Positions 36,101-55,820 of a stretch of DNA of 64,000 nucleotides are shown in pieces. The first letter of the stretch is position 1. Each line of letters begins with the position of its first letter. The DNA is taken from contig QLIY01000736.1 of NCBI GenBank assembly GCA_003260075.1, forward strand, positions 18,565 to 82,564, written 5' to 3'. A program made the translations under genes and the position numbers. Under the pieces are notes generated by a model, which saw only the letters and a list, made by a program, of their open reading frames with translations, searched no databases and had not been told where the DNA came from. This DNA comes from Phallusia mammillata (lineage: Eukaryota; Chordata; Ascidiacea; Phlebobranchia; Ascidiidae).

Positions 36101-36710
36101 AGCGTTTAGAGATTTTGCCAGAGGTGTTGTTGCTGAAATATTGAGAGTTAGTATTTCAGATGAGTAATAACACCCAACTGAAAAAACTGATTCAGTTTTA
36201 ATGCTGCAATTCGCAGGAATGAAAACAAATGTCGCTGTTGTTGGACCAGAGGGTTCAGATATTTCCAACACTAAGGAAGATGAATTCCCTGCATACATCT
36301 GAAATGTGTAGAGCAGTCCTGTGTACTGATTTGCCCAAGTGGAATGGACTTCAGTGCAGTTTCCTAAAAAAAGTATGAGAAAAACTAACACCACAATATT
36401 TTGAAGAAGGAAGTTTAACCCTCAAAAAAATAAAAACTCCAGCATTATTTTATTCCAAGCCATAAAGTTGAAATCGGTAAAGTTTTGATGAAATATAGTT
36501 TTTTATGGAATCAAACAGACACAAAAATAGATGGCAGTTTTATCTACATTTTTATTGGCAATATTGAATTATATTAAGTGATGTTCCCTTTTTATTTTTT
36601 ACTTTAATTCCAGTTTAAGCTGGAGACTCAACAATTTTGTAAAAGCAGTCACCTTCAGCATTTCTCATTAATCCGGCAAACAGGAAAACCACTAAAGTTG
36701 CCTTCCACAT
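30177..36710 (-). CDS. Type I membrane protein with sushi-like and Ig-like ectodomain
   Basis: No named orthologue is recognised. Fifteen exons, 5' to 3': 36710-36653, 36363-36043, 35716-35519, 34710-34568, 34507-34498, 34426-34381, 34284-34121, 33745-33623, 33213-33134, 31926-31659, 31538-31506, 30865-30818, 30750-30704, 30645-30582, 30235-30177. Phases agree throughout (1662 nt, 553 aa). The protein starts with a signal peptide (ATLVVFLFAGLM) and continues with an N-glycosylation-rich domain. Residues about 127-192 resemble a CCP/sushi module (DC, GVGEFGC, NKTTC, DLQC). Ig-like segments follow (EISCQALTP, then LSVAYPPYQ, a typical Ig-domain linker). One transmembrane helix with GxxxG spacing spans about 436-459. 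The cytoplasmic tail of about 90 residues contains FYIEPM and SYIELSPM tyrosine motifs. It is likely a cell-surface recognition or adhesion receptor, which is an inference. The 10-nt exon at 34498 and the GC donor at 34381 are the weakest links. Confidence 0.75.
32440..32480 (+). repeat. Short dispersed repeat fragment (GTCACCAGCTGCACTG)
   Basis: GTCACCAGCTGCACTG within a receptor intron recurs at 40862-40877, just before the GTGCAC repeat there. The larger repeat unit may therefore include both parts. Class unknown. Confidence 0.4.
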
Positions 36711-37580
36711 TTTGTGACAACATCAATCCCCTAAAACTTAAAAAAATATCTATGTAACAAAGAAATGAATAAATGTAAAGCACCAATTCGCAAGATATTT
36801 TTCCAACATTAATTAATAACAAAAATTAGCTTAAAGTCATCTGGATTGTCTAAATACTTTATTAGGAGAAAATGTGGATTGTTTGTGGCAGAGCTACTAG
36901 TATCCATAAGCAAAAGCCTGCAGATCAATGATTTGAAATTTGAAATTTTTCACCAACCTTACACTTTTCATTTTGACTTTAGAAAGAAACCAGATCTATT
37001 GAAACTGTGAATTTGATGGGGTAAACCTTAAACAAACGTATATTTTAATCTTGTTAGTGGAAAATTTTAACTAAATAAAAACAACGATTGTTAATTTGAA
37101 AAGCAACTTTAAAGATTTTTCACAACAGTTGGAATTTGATTTGGCAGCTTTGAATTTCACCCAACAACTTTTTCAATCAGACTTTTTTTACTACAACTGT
37201 ATCTAACACGTTTTATGTCCAGAAAAATCCACATTTTATAGTTGTACAAAAGCAAACAAAAGAAGGATAAACTGGCAATCGAAAAACACTTGTGACTTTG
37301 CTCCATCTCTTATATCCCAACCTCAGCTAGTCTAATCTCGGTTTACGGAGCAGGAAGCACAGATTTATCCCCGTTTATATTTGTCCCGAAGCCAGCGTTA
37401 ACCCACGCAGCAGGAAATCCCACTCTATTTGTACGAACCATCTGCAACCACAACTCCACACGTTATCACAACACAAGACACAAATAGCACACAATACATC
37501 GAGCACATTTCGAAAACGCCACATGTCTCTGTTTTTTTTGCACATTGTTCCTCGAGGTACTTCCCCAAACTGGTAACTGT

Positions 37581-37588
37581 TGACGTCA
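37581..37588. promoter_or_regulatory. Palindromic CRE site
   Basis: TGACGTCA is the consensus CREB/ATF site. It lies about 870 bp upstream of the receptor start codon. Function is inferred from sequence only. Confidence 0.4.
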
Positions 37589-38239
37589 TTTGTCACATGG
37601 TGTTTGTTGACATTCGGTTTTGGGAGGATTTCGAAGTTTTATTGCTTGTGAAAGAAATTATGATGGTGCAAGATATGTTTTGCTGTGGAGTATCGTGTAT
37701 TGAAGTAATAAATAAGCACGGATAATATCATACGGGTGACTGTGATTGCATGTACGTGTTATTTGGTCCTCAGTTGTCAGTTGTCCTTACCTAACACCTT
37801 CTATTGTTTAGAATCTAAACAATCGTACAATTACGTCATCATCACCTTGTTCTTTATACACATTCACTTGCGTTGTAATGGTAATACCCCTAGCTCTCTC
37901 CAACTCAACAAACTAACTAAAAGGTTAAACGCAGTCCTCTTTACTGTCAGTTTTTTAATATCACTCCTTGAAATTCTGTATTGAAAGAAATATATTTCAA
38001 ACCAATATGCTTGTTGTGCTTTCTTTATCCTTACTTAACAATGGACTGGTTCACGATATTTATTTCATTAAACTGGTGGGTTATGGCCTGAAAAACGGTG
38101 AAACGCCCCCAGTGATTGGCAAGCGTGCCACAGAATTTTAGTTTTCGCGAAGTGTAACGTCCATCACATGGTTAAGAGCATTGTGTGGGTTGGCGTGGCA
38201 GAACCAGGAGGATCTTGTATTTGTTGCCAAAAGTAGTGA

Positions 38240-38400
38240 CATATATCACATTTAAGTCACAGTACGCCAGACCCAATGAAGGCGCCACACCAATTTACCA
38301 AATCAGCCGGTCACCAAGCATTCACCACCATATGGCAAGGCGTAGGCTAAAAATGTAGCCTGCGGTGGGATTCGCGAACCCATGACAAGAGTTTTTCGGG
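38240..38400 (-). mobile_element. tRNA-derived SINE (family V), minus strand
   Basis: Read on the minus strand, it starts from GGGTTCGCGAATCCCACC, a B box with a 2-bp insertion, and continues through GCAGGCTACA, GCCATATGG, GAATGCTTGGTGACC, GGCTGATTTGG, CGCCTTCATTGGGTCTGG and CGTACTGTGA. The body matches 1268-1393 and 62797-63110. Confidence 0.8.
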
Positions 38401-38796
38401 ACATTTAAGTTACAAAGTAACGAATAACTTTTGAGCGTTTTTTTTTGTCTGAAAACGTGTTTGACATCTACTGGCAGTTTCCAGTTTTATGATTCCGATT
38501 TTGTTCGTTTACGTCATTGAACTGCTGCGTCATACACTAGTCCAAACAAACTGCACATGAAATAAATTTTATGTCGTTTTGTATTTTTGCATCATGGCAA
38601 AATAGAGAAACAGGTAAAAAAGGGAAAAGTAGAGAAATATTTACAAGGAAAACCATCGTGTTCGTGTCCGTGCCACTCAGCACCATAAATACGCCGCATC
38701 CCCGGCCAAATTTGTGTCTTCTAACTCTCGACACGTAACATCCACTTGAATATCGTCGGTTTAGGGGATCTCCCAGACCCCCCTATGTCACATACG

Positions 38797-47364
<8,568 letters not shown>

Positions 47365-47635
47365 GAAGGCATTTATTGCACCGTCAATACAGTCACAAAC
47401 AGCTAGAAGTTTCAGATACTCTGCCAGACAACTTATCGAAATGCTTAACCAACTCTGCAAGAAAACAGAAATGCCAACAAATGGATATTTACAACACCAG
47501 CACTGTGTTTGGTACTGACAAACTAAAAAAAAACTTCTTAAGGTGGAAAAAAATACTTTTCAAAAAACTTAACCAACTGCAACAAAACAGCTTCATAACT
47601 TCTGCCAAACTTATTCTGTACACTTAATTTGACCA

Positions 47636-48540
47636 GTATGTCATGAAGGCCCAACACCCAAGTTAGTGTGTCGCCTCTCTGTGGCACTGACCTGCTTCTG
47701 GTATCGGTTAAAGCGGCCCAACACCGATGACGCACACGCGTGACTTCCAGCGATCCAACCTACATCTTGCCTGATGTTTCCCTGTCAGTATTAAAACGCA
47801 GCGCAGCCTCAACTTCCGCCAGCGCACATTGTCTTGCTTTGTTTACGACATCGGAAACAAAAACACCAGTGCGGCGTTGCGTGACGGACGGCTTTGACAC
47901 GTCATAGACGGCAGCGACAATTAGCGAAGTTGTGTGAAGAAGCCTCAGGGCACCGCACAAAGTTAAGGAAACCAATCGGGAAGCTGCGATCGTTCTGACC
48001 TTGCTGCTCATCATGCGGTTGTTCTCGCCTCACACCAGCTTCATACAAACGTGCGAAGCCTGTCACTGCTACTGACCCTCGCATGCAGCTCTGTGATGGA
48101 CTTGTGCAGTTGGCCCGATAACAGCTGATCTGTGTTACGTCATAATCGCCCTTTCGTCGCAAGTGACGTCACACACAGGCATGACAGTACATCATGTGAT
48201 GCATGAAGCATTCGACGGCGGCGTAGGTTATTTTTCATGGCGGAACTTCACTGAGCTGCACTGACGCTTTCTACTGAAACCGAATACTTCCGCCTTTGCT
48301 GATCTCGCATTTCAATAAACAAACTGTGAAACATATGACGGGAAAGTTCTGGCTGCAGTAGGCAGAGAAGCGGAACATTTGCAGAAACTAGACACAAAAG
48401 AAACACTGTGCTGGCTGGCGGCCGTCTCGTCTCGTTCCTTGTTCAGTCAAATGCAACAAGATTGAAGGCTCGCGCGCGCACACCCACTACACGCCGCATT
48501 CTCTTTCAACACACGCACAAACACACACGACCTAGTTAAA
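47636..48540 (-). promoter_or_regulatory. G+C- and CpG-richer region upstream of DYRK1 coding start
   Basis: This stretch is visibly richer in G+C and CpG than its surroundings, for example CACACGCGTGAC, GGCGGCCGTCTCGTCTCG and GGCTCGCGCGCGCACACC. It contains a palindromic CRE, TGACGTCA (48164-48171), and a related TTACGTCA (48136-48143). It lies upstream of the first recognised DYRK1 exon and is a plausible promoter or 5'-UTR region. No coding sequence is supported in it. Confidence 0.5.
48164..48171. promoter_or_regulatory. Palindromic CRE site
   Basis: TGACGTCA within AAGTGACGTCACACAC, with a second CRE-like TTACGTCA 28 bases away. Both are in the CpG-rich region upstream of DYRK1. Confidence 0.45.
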
Positions 48541-50821
48541 GAGACAAAGGCGAGCTCGCGGCAAGAAAAAATGTGGGGCGTCGCGAAAAAGGCGGGACTT
48601 CTCTACGTGACGAGTCATATGACGTAAGACTAAGAGATTATTACGAAACAATTTATGCTTCTTTGTTCGCTCACACATCAAACTATAAACATAAACAACG
48701 GTGGTGTAGTTTAGATAACAAAGCGCGGATGATCTTAACACTGAAAAGGAGCTGACATTTTCCCTGTAAACTAGTCATTGTCTGACTCTATTCATAATCA
48801 CTGTCTGGATCTATGTTTGAAACCAGTCGGCTCAAAATCGCGAACAAACGGCGATTACAGATTGTTTCTAAACGATACGACAATGACAATGGAATTGATA
48901 CATTGTTGCATCACATAAGAGCACTTATGTGCTTGTCCTAAAAGTGTTTCTAGTCTACTTCAAAAAATCAATAAGTCTGCTCCCTTTTAAAGTCAACCTG
49001 AATATGTTTGTTACGATCCTGGTTCAAACAACTACAAGCAAATTTGAACCACATTGGTTGGGTGCCAAACATTGGCTAAAGGAAATTAAGTCATCACAAA
49101 AACAAAGTGTTTCCCCTTTTGAACTGTGCAAGCTGCTTCAACTCAAAGAAATAGTCAAGTCATCACAAGAAATTAAGTGGTAACCACCAAACTATTTTTA
49201 TTTTGTATAAGCCTGGTCTATTTTTATACTTTTTTCGGTACAGTTTTGCTAGCATTTCTGCCACTAAACCAATTTAACCTAACCCACTGTCAACAACATA
49301 CCAACGTAAATGCACCAAACATAACAAATTTTAAACCTCCTGAAAGCATTACCTGGAACAATGTTAATACTAACCTAACAAGAACCTGCATTCAACATAA
49401 CTTGGACTCTGAAACTTGGGACAAGTACTGTTAACTTGCATTCAACCCACATATGGTGTTTGCATGACTATTTCTGTGCTGTGTGACATACAAGCATGAA
49501 TCACCACCGATCAAAGTTCACCGCCTACATCTGTCTGTTGAGGAATGTTAACAAACAGACCATCCATGTTGCTCACCACATTGAGATGTGTTAGACCATG
49601 TTCAACACTGCACTGATATTACCCTGTCAAATATCTTGTCAATGAGAAGTATTTGATTTGAGCAAGGAGCGAAATTTCAATGCTTCTGTTTCAATATGCC
49701 ACAGATACTTGCAAGAAGGTTAAACATAGATAGATCATGAGAACACTGAAGAAGCATTAAAATAAAACTGGTCACAGTTTTTGCAAAACCTGGATTTCCT
49801 TTCGTGATATTGTTTGGGTACAGAAGAAAGATACAGAAGAAAAATGTACATGCTTATGTAAATATTCATTTTTGGCCAAAACTGTTTCAGTTTTTGTTCA
49901 ATATTTGATTTCTAGACAGAGGTGCTCATGAAAAGAGATGAGATAAATATGAAATCTGCACTTATATGTAGAGGGCTTGAAGTGAACAGTGTATTTCTAT
50001 GATAAGTGTTACAAACTGGCAAAATTGCAATTATGAAGGAACTATTTGTTTGCAATCATGATACTGTTCGAAACAAGTTTTGTTAGAGGTTTAAAACCCA
50101 TTTCTATTTCTACGTTTTTCTTATCAACAACCTAATTTGTATAGCTGTTTGTTGGGTAGGATAAATAATATTGGGGAAACAGCTGATTGCTTGTTACCAA
50201 GCAATTGGGGAGGCAAGCAGTAGTGGTTTCCTGGAAACATGCCAAAATTCACCATGGCAACCAGCTCAATAACTTGTTTGCATCAACCAGCTGTCAGAGG
50301 TGATTCCCCCAAACACATGTCTTTGTTTCATGCACATTTTAATGTTTTGTCTTGTTTGTCTTGCTTGTCTTGCTACTTATTTCCAAAAACAAACAGGACA
50401 GGTTTCGAAGCACTTTTAAAGTTTGAGATCAAGTTAGCTTTTTGCAGTGAAAAAATGTCTTTCACATTATGTATAGCTTTTGGAAACAAAATTGTTCAAT
50501 GACAAGACGAACATATATATACTTTTCATTTGATGTGTGATGGTAAACAATTAATAAAATGTTCATTGTATTTGTAAAACTTGTTTGAAATAAAATCACT
50601 CAAACAATTTTCGGTTTCGGCTCTGCAGTGCTTCACAGAACCAGGTATGAGGTTATTGTTGTGTCATAAAACAACTCTGCCCGACATATTATTTTACATC
50701 CTTGGCAATTTGGTTTTTATTAAAGCCACTATTAAAGTAAGTGTCTTGTGTACCTAAATCTGTGTTATAATTTGAAAATAAAGATTTATCATTTTTTTAT
50801 ATTTAAGATTTATATACTTAC
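48541..50821. other. Non-coding stretch, probably intron or intergenic
   Basis: I see no supported gene, repeat family or RNA. Open frames (49177-49434, 50239-50502) have no recognisable protein or consistent splicing. If the exon at 50822-50876 is real, this is a DYRK1 5' intron. Confidence 0.5.
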
Positions 50822-50876
50822 TTTTATAGAGTCAGCCCAGTTGAAGCCAACAGAGGCTGATTGGATGAAATGAAAC
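50822..50876 (-). CDS. Candidate 5' exon of DYRK1
   Basis: On the minus strand a 55-nt segment lies between a good acceptor (TTTTATTTGTAG) and a strong donor (GTAAGTA). Joined to the next possible exon, which would extend the first DYRK1 exon to an acceptor at 47454 (TTTTCTTGCAG), one frame stays open across both, reading GFNWADSIK then SWLSISISCL. This would extend the DYRK1 N-terminus or represent 5'-UTR. No start codon was found for it. Confidence 0.4.
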
Positions 50877-53040
50877 CTACAAATAAAATATCTGATCAGC
50901 TATTTTGAAACTGTTTGATTAAAGCGAGTTGAAAAGTCCAATGATCAGTCCTTGAATTTGTATGCAAATGACAAACTTTTGCTTGCAACACATTTTAAAA
51001 CAGGGCTCCATAATCACATTTTAATCCCCACTATATGCAAAACAAGCTGCTGCTAATGTAAGTGATTAACATTAAAATTTAAATCGTTCTATTCAACCAA
51101 ACATCTGTTGGTAGTCATGCCAACAACTTTTTGGTCAAGTTATAAAAAGCCGAACATGTTGCTGCAAATAATATATATGTTGTCAATACAATGTAAAATA
51201 TTTGATGTTGAATACCTTTAATTACGTAAATGCATGGTATGATGGCAACGATAAAATTAGAGCCTCTTCATTTTCTTGATCGTTTTTTTCAGGTAAATCC
51301 AAAAATAATAATCCAATAATCCAGTGAGTGATGTTCAGGAAATAAAGTTGTGCAAAATACACTTGGCAACCACAGAAAATTTTGTACAAATGCTACACAC
51401 CTAAAATTTTAACACCCAGATAATTTAACATGTAGAATATCTATTCCATCGTTAAATGAAAAAAAACTACTGTTTTGACAAAAATTGACAAACATAACAA
51501 CATAAACAAGTTTTATATTTATTACTTTAAGTTGTATTAATTATAACTTGTTCTACTGCTGGCTGCTCAGGTTTTAAACTATTTGGACTTGCATTATTGG
51601 CTTTAAGGTATATTTGTCAATTGTTTAAATTGTTTATTACAGTTACAGATTATAAGTTATTCAACATAATAATTGTATATTGTAAGTTATCACTAATTTT
51701 ACACAATCCTACCAGATAAATTCACATGCTAAAATAGAGTTACAAACATAAAAGATGAAAATACATTTATTCAACCTCAAAATCTTTTACACTACTTTTT
51801 CTTGCGATTTTAGGCTAAAATACTTTAAATTGACTTTCCAAGCCACTGCTTAACTATGCCATTGACACCTTACTGTTAATTTAAATTCACCAAATAAGTG
51901 AAACTAATGCGCGGGAAACGAGTAAGTTTTTTGAATTGTAACCTTATCTTGCTGCTTGTGTCAACATTTGACGCTGTTTGCACGGCTAGTTCTTCGAACC
52001 GAAAGTGACGCCATTTTGACCCTTAAACCTGTTTGAAAAGTCAACAAAGCAACGTGCAAGCACGTGCAACTACAAACAGCTATAAAGTTTGGCGGTGACA
52101 TTAAAATTTATTGCACACTTCAACGATTTCCAAACACGATCAAAGCAAACAAAATGGCGGATAAAGGAAAGCTACTGTTATTTCGAACAGCAGACCTAAC
52201 TAATCGATCGGTGTCGCTATTGGTGATTTATCGATAACGGTCATCTCCCGCCGTCTCCGCCTGACATAGAAGTATTACTCGTGTAAGAAAGCTTTGTCCG
52301 CATTTCACAAAGACATTTTAACAAACAACAACCTCAATTACTTTTATTGACGAAAATGTTGTATGTTTTTTCATTATTTTCACACTTTTTATTATTTTTG
52401 TGTTTTAGTCTTATTTTTTTGACGTTTTATGTTGGATTGTAAATGAAATTGTGCAAATTATAACAAAGCGTTTTGTGTTTGTGTTTTAAACCATAGCTAT
52501 GTTTAAACAGTGTTAATTTTAAAGTTGGTTTTCTCAAGGATATTTTGGCCGGACATAACCATTACGACCATTTATTCTGGGTTAATGTTGTTTTAGGGGA
52601 TTTCACGTGTTTGACAACAACAAAGTCACGTGGTGTGATCACGTGATAAAATCGCACTCAGTCTGTTTGTTAGTGACATCATAATCGAGTACAAACAATA
52701 ATGGTTAATGTTTAATTACAATTCGCGTATGACTACAAATAAAGTAGAATTAAAACTTATTAAAACTTAACGCCATACGAAACAAACGTTGAAGGATTGG
52801 GAAAAAACGTCATCATAAACAGCTATAGCTGCTACGACAAACAGAATAGTCTTGTTGCAAGCATTTTTACACATTTTATCGGAGTTGTAAAGCACTTCTT
52901 AATTTCCGTTATGAACATGCCCAATTACAGGTGATTTCCTTACCCCCGTTTTTGTAACAATTTCGCTGAAAAACATTTCTAAACATTCCGCTAAAAAAAG
53001 ACCTCTGATTTTTGATGTACTTGGTCCTAATTTTTTACAC
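50877..53040. other. Intergenic region with promoter-like segment
   Basis: There is no supported coding sequence. At 51950-52320 base composition is less A+T-rich. Two AAAATGGCG motifs face apart: minus strand around 52010-52016 and plus strand 52150-52158. They resemble YY1-type initiator elements. The plus-strand ATG at 52154 opens only 27 codons. The rest is A+T-rich and featureless. Confidence 0.4.
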
Positions 53041-54250
53041 TAAGCAATTCCGGAATTGGCCAGAAAAATTAACGGGGGGGGGGGCTTGGTCCTAATTTTT
53101 TTACACTAAGCATATCCGGAATTGGCCAGAAAAATTAACGTGAGCAACACAAATAGATTGCTACAATCGATTACTGGTTTCGAACTATGATTACTACCAG
53201 TATCACTGATGAAAGTTGACTATTTCGTCAAAGAAACTGTTAACATATGGGCTCATGCCGCTAGGAGGCTGAATATAGATGTGTAGCAAGTACAAGACGC
53301 AGGTCATGAAACTTTAAAATCTGTAAGGGGGGGGGGGGATTACTGGTTTCGAACGATGATTACTACCAGTATCATTGATGAAAGTTGACTATTTCGTCGA
53401 AGAAACTGTTAACATATGGGCTCATGCCGCTAGGAGGCTGAATACAAATGTGTAGCAAGTACAAGACGCAGGTCATGAAACTTTAAAATCTGTAAATATT
53501 TTATCTGATAGCTGTTATGATTGTAACCATATACTCTGCAGGTTTTTGTTTCAAGATTGTGACGCGGAAGGTACCGTTTTTGTGGGCGTACCATAAATTG
53601 CTTCGTGCAAGTAACATTAAAGTTTCTGCATGACATTGAGAAATACCGGATTGTTGCCTTTGTGAAATAGATTTAACTTTCATCACTGTAGAACGCACGA
53701 CCATCTAGTGTCATCTAGCGGATATCTTGCCATAACTTAATGTATTTGACTTGTCCATCACGATTCGTCGACTTGCCGAAACAGAGTTGTAAGTCCGGCC
53801 GGGCTTTTCGGGCACCCCCCAAAAACGGGTTAGATTCGGGCTTGATTTTCACACTTTGTGTCGGGGGGGGGGTAGAGTAGTCTTCTTGCAAGCATTTTTA
53901 CACATTTTATCGGAGTTGTAACGCACTTCTTAATTTCCGTTATGAACATGCCCAATTACAGGTGATTTCCGGGGGGGGGGGTGAAATAGATTCGACTTTC
54001 ATCACTGTAGAAGTGCTTGTTGAGCGCACGACCATCTAATCTAGTGTCATCTAACGGATATCTTGCCATAACTTAATGTATTTGACTTGTCCATCACGAT
54101 TCGTCGACTTGCCGAACCAAAGTTGTAAGTCCGGCCGGGCTTCCCCCCCAAAAACGGGTTAGATTCGGGCTTGATTTTCACACTTTGTGTCAGTGTTTTT
54201 GAAAAGTAAAATTAACTAGCTAAGTAGCCAGTTGCTGGACCTGACCTAAT
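52846..54250. repeat. Shuffled duplicated contig fragments around G runs
   Basis: G runs at 53074-53084, 53327-53338, 53863-53872 and 53971-53981 separate fragments that copy nearby sequence. The fragment 53873-53970 copies 52850-52945, about 1 kb upstream. 53085-53130 copies 53020-53073, 53339-53500 copies 53170-53326, and 53982-54190 copies 53665-53862. No gene is visible here. Confidence 0.8.
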
Positions 54251-54349
54251 GTCAAATAGCCATAAAACGCCTTGTCAAGACCAATTGTCTGTTTCGTTTG
54301 CTGTCTTGATCTTTTCTGAGGCTTCAAGTATGGGCCTGTCAATCAACTT

Positions 54350-54830
54350 TTAGGCCTTAACGGGCTTTTCAAAACGATTCAAATACGGGCCGGATTTTCG
54401 GCTTGTACTTTTGGGTTCGGTCCGGGCTCGACCTCCAATTTTAGGCCCGTTTACAACTCTGTGCCGAGCATCTAGTCCATTTGTAGACTGAATATTTTTG
54501 GCAGGAACTTGGCCGAATGGTCTGGCGCGCCTAACCCATGTAGGGGGGGGGGGTCAAACTTTCGGGATTTTCAAAAACGATTCAGATACGGGCCGGGTTT
54601 TCGGCTTGTACTTTTGGGTTCGGTTCGGGCTCGACCTCCAATTTTAGGCCGTTTACAACCCTGTGCCGACCATCTAGTCCATTTGTAGACAGAATTTTTT
54701 TGGCAGGAACTTGGCCGAATGGTCTGGCGCGCCTAACCCATGTACAAACATAAAAAAAATGATCGGAGTTCGTCCTTGGGAGTGTCTTGAGTTCAAACCC
54801 CGTAAAAAATTTGAAACTTATTATTTTCCT
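54350..54830 (+). repeat. Duplicated block carrying a SINE, around an 11-G gap
   Basis: Bases 54364-54542 recur at 54566-54745 around G11 at 54543-54553. The block contains CGGGCC-rich sequence followed by the tRNA-like head of a SINE. Confidence 0.8.
54701..54815 (+). mobile_element. tRNA-derived SINE (family L)
   Basis: TTGGCCGAATGGTCTGGCGC then GCCTAACCC is an A-box-like head of Leu/Ser tRNA type. It is followed by GGAGTGTCTTGAGTTCAAAC, a B box, and an A-rich 3' end. A truncated copy is at 54501-54542, cut by a gap. Confidence 0.8.
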
Positions 54831-54861
54831 GATGAACCGCAAGCCCAAGTAGGGGGGGGGG

Positions 54862-55820
54862 ACCCGGAAAATTAAGCTTATCGTCAGTGACAATTTATTT
54901 TTTGGCTGATTCCACAGGAAAATAAAATCACACACCCATGATGCAACTGCTATGCTCAGCACAAGGTTGTTGGTTTTAATATTGTTTCGGCTGCTTGTGT
55001 TTTTCTGAGCAAGAAACTGAAGCGGCATTGCCTCAACCCACAGTGAGAACTGACAAAAATAGTATAAACTAGTCTTACATTAGCCCCCCTACAGATGACA
55101 TTAAACCTACACAACGTCTATATTCCAAGTAGCGAAACCCACAGAAACTAAATTAAACTCACCAATTTCGTAAAAAGTCGAAAAAAATCAAATTAAATAT
55201 AACTCAACGGACTTGCAATGCGACAGGAATCTCTGCTACAACGGGGTCATTATGAGCATAACATATTCAGACGTTGCCCTTAGGATTTGGAGATAACATA
55301 GGCAAACAAACAAAACATCAACATCAGACAGTGATTTTATTTGACGCAGTCAAAAAACCCGATCGATTCCAAATCTTTGAACAAAGCCGTTTTTTTCTCC
55401 TTACTGGCTGGAAGGAGGGGTAAACGGGGGGGGGGGAGTGAAAAAATATTTTTCGGCTGATTCCACAGGAAAATAAAATCACACACCCAGGATGCAACTG
55501 CTATGCTCAGCACAAAGTTGTTGGTTTTAATATTGACTAGTCTTACATTAGCGTCGCCGAAGATGACATTAAACCAACGCAATACCTATTCCAAGTAGCG
55601 AGACTCAAAGAAACTAAATTGAAGTCAACGACTTCGTAAAAAGTCGAAAAAAAAATCAAATTAAATATAACTCAACAGACTTGCAATGTGACAGACATCT
55701 CTGCTACAACGGGCTCATTATGAATAAATATCATGCTCAAGCGTTGACCTCAGAATTTGTAGGAGATAAAATAAACAAACAAACAAACAAAACACAAGAT
55801 TCAACACCAGCGAGTGAGTT
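54862..55820. repeat. Second copy of the NPL 3' region (allelic contig)
   Basis: Bases 54885-55425 and 55440-55900 share long stretches. An incomplete copy of the NPL last exon occurs at 55337-55425, reading LLPASKEKKTALF and ending FFDCVK, and is cut by a G11 run (55426-55436). It differs from the full exon by Glu to Lys (SEEKK to SKEKK). Confidence 0.8.

Larger units (their letters stand above)
36711..38796. other. Intergenic region upstream of the receptor, downstream of DYRK1
   Basis: I see no convincing gene; open frames such as 37429-37725 lack splice or homology support. The region contains a palindromic CRE (37581-37588), presumably in the promoter or 5' region of the receptor gene, and a SINE (38240-38400). 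Confidence 0.6.
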
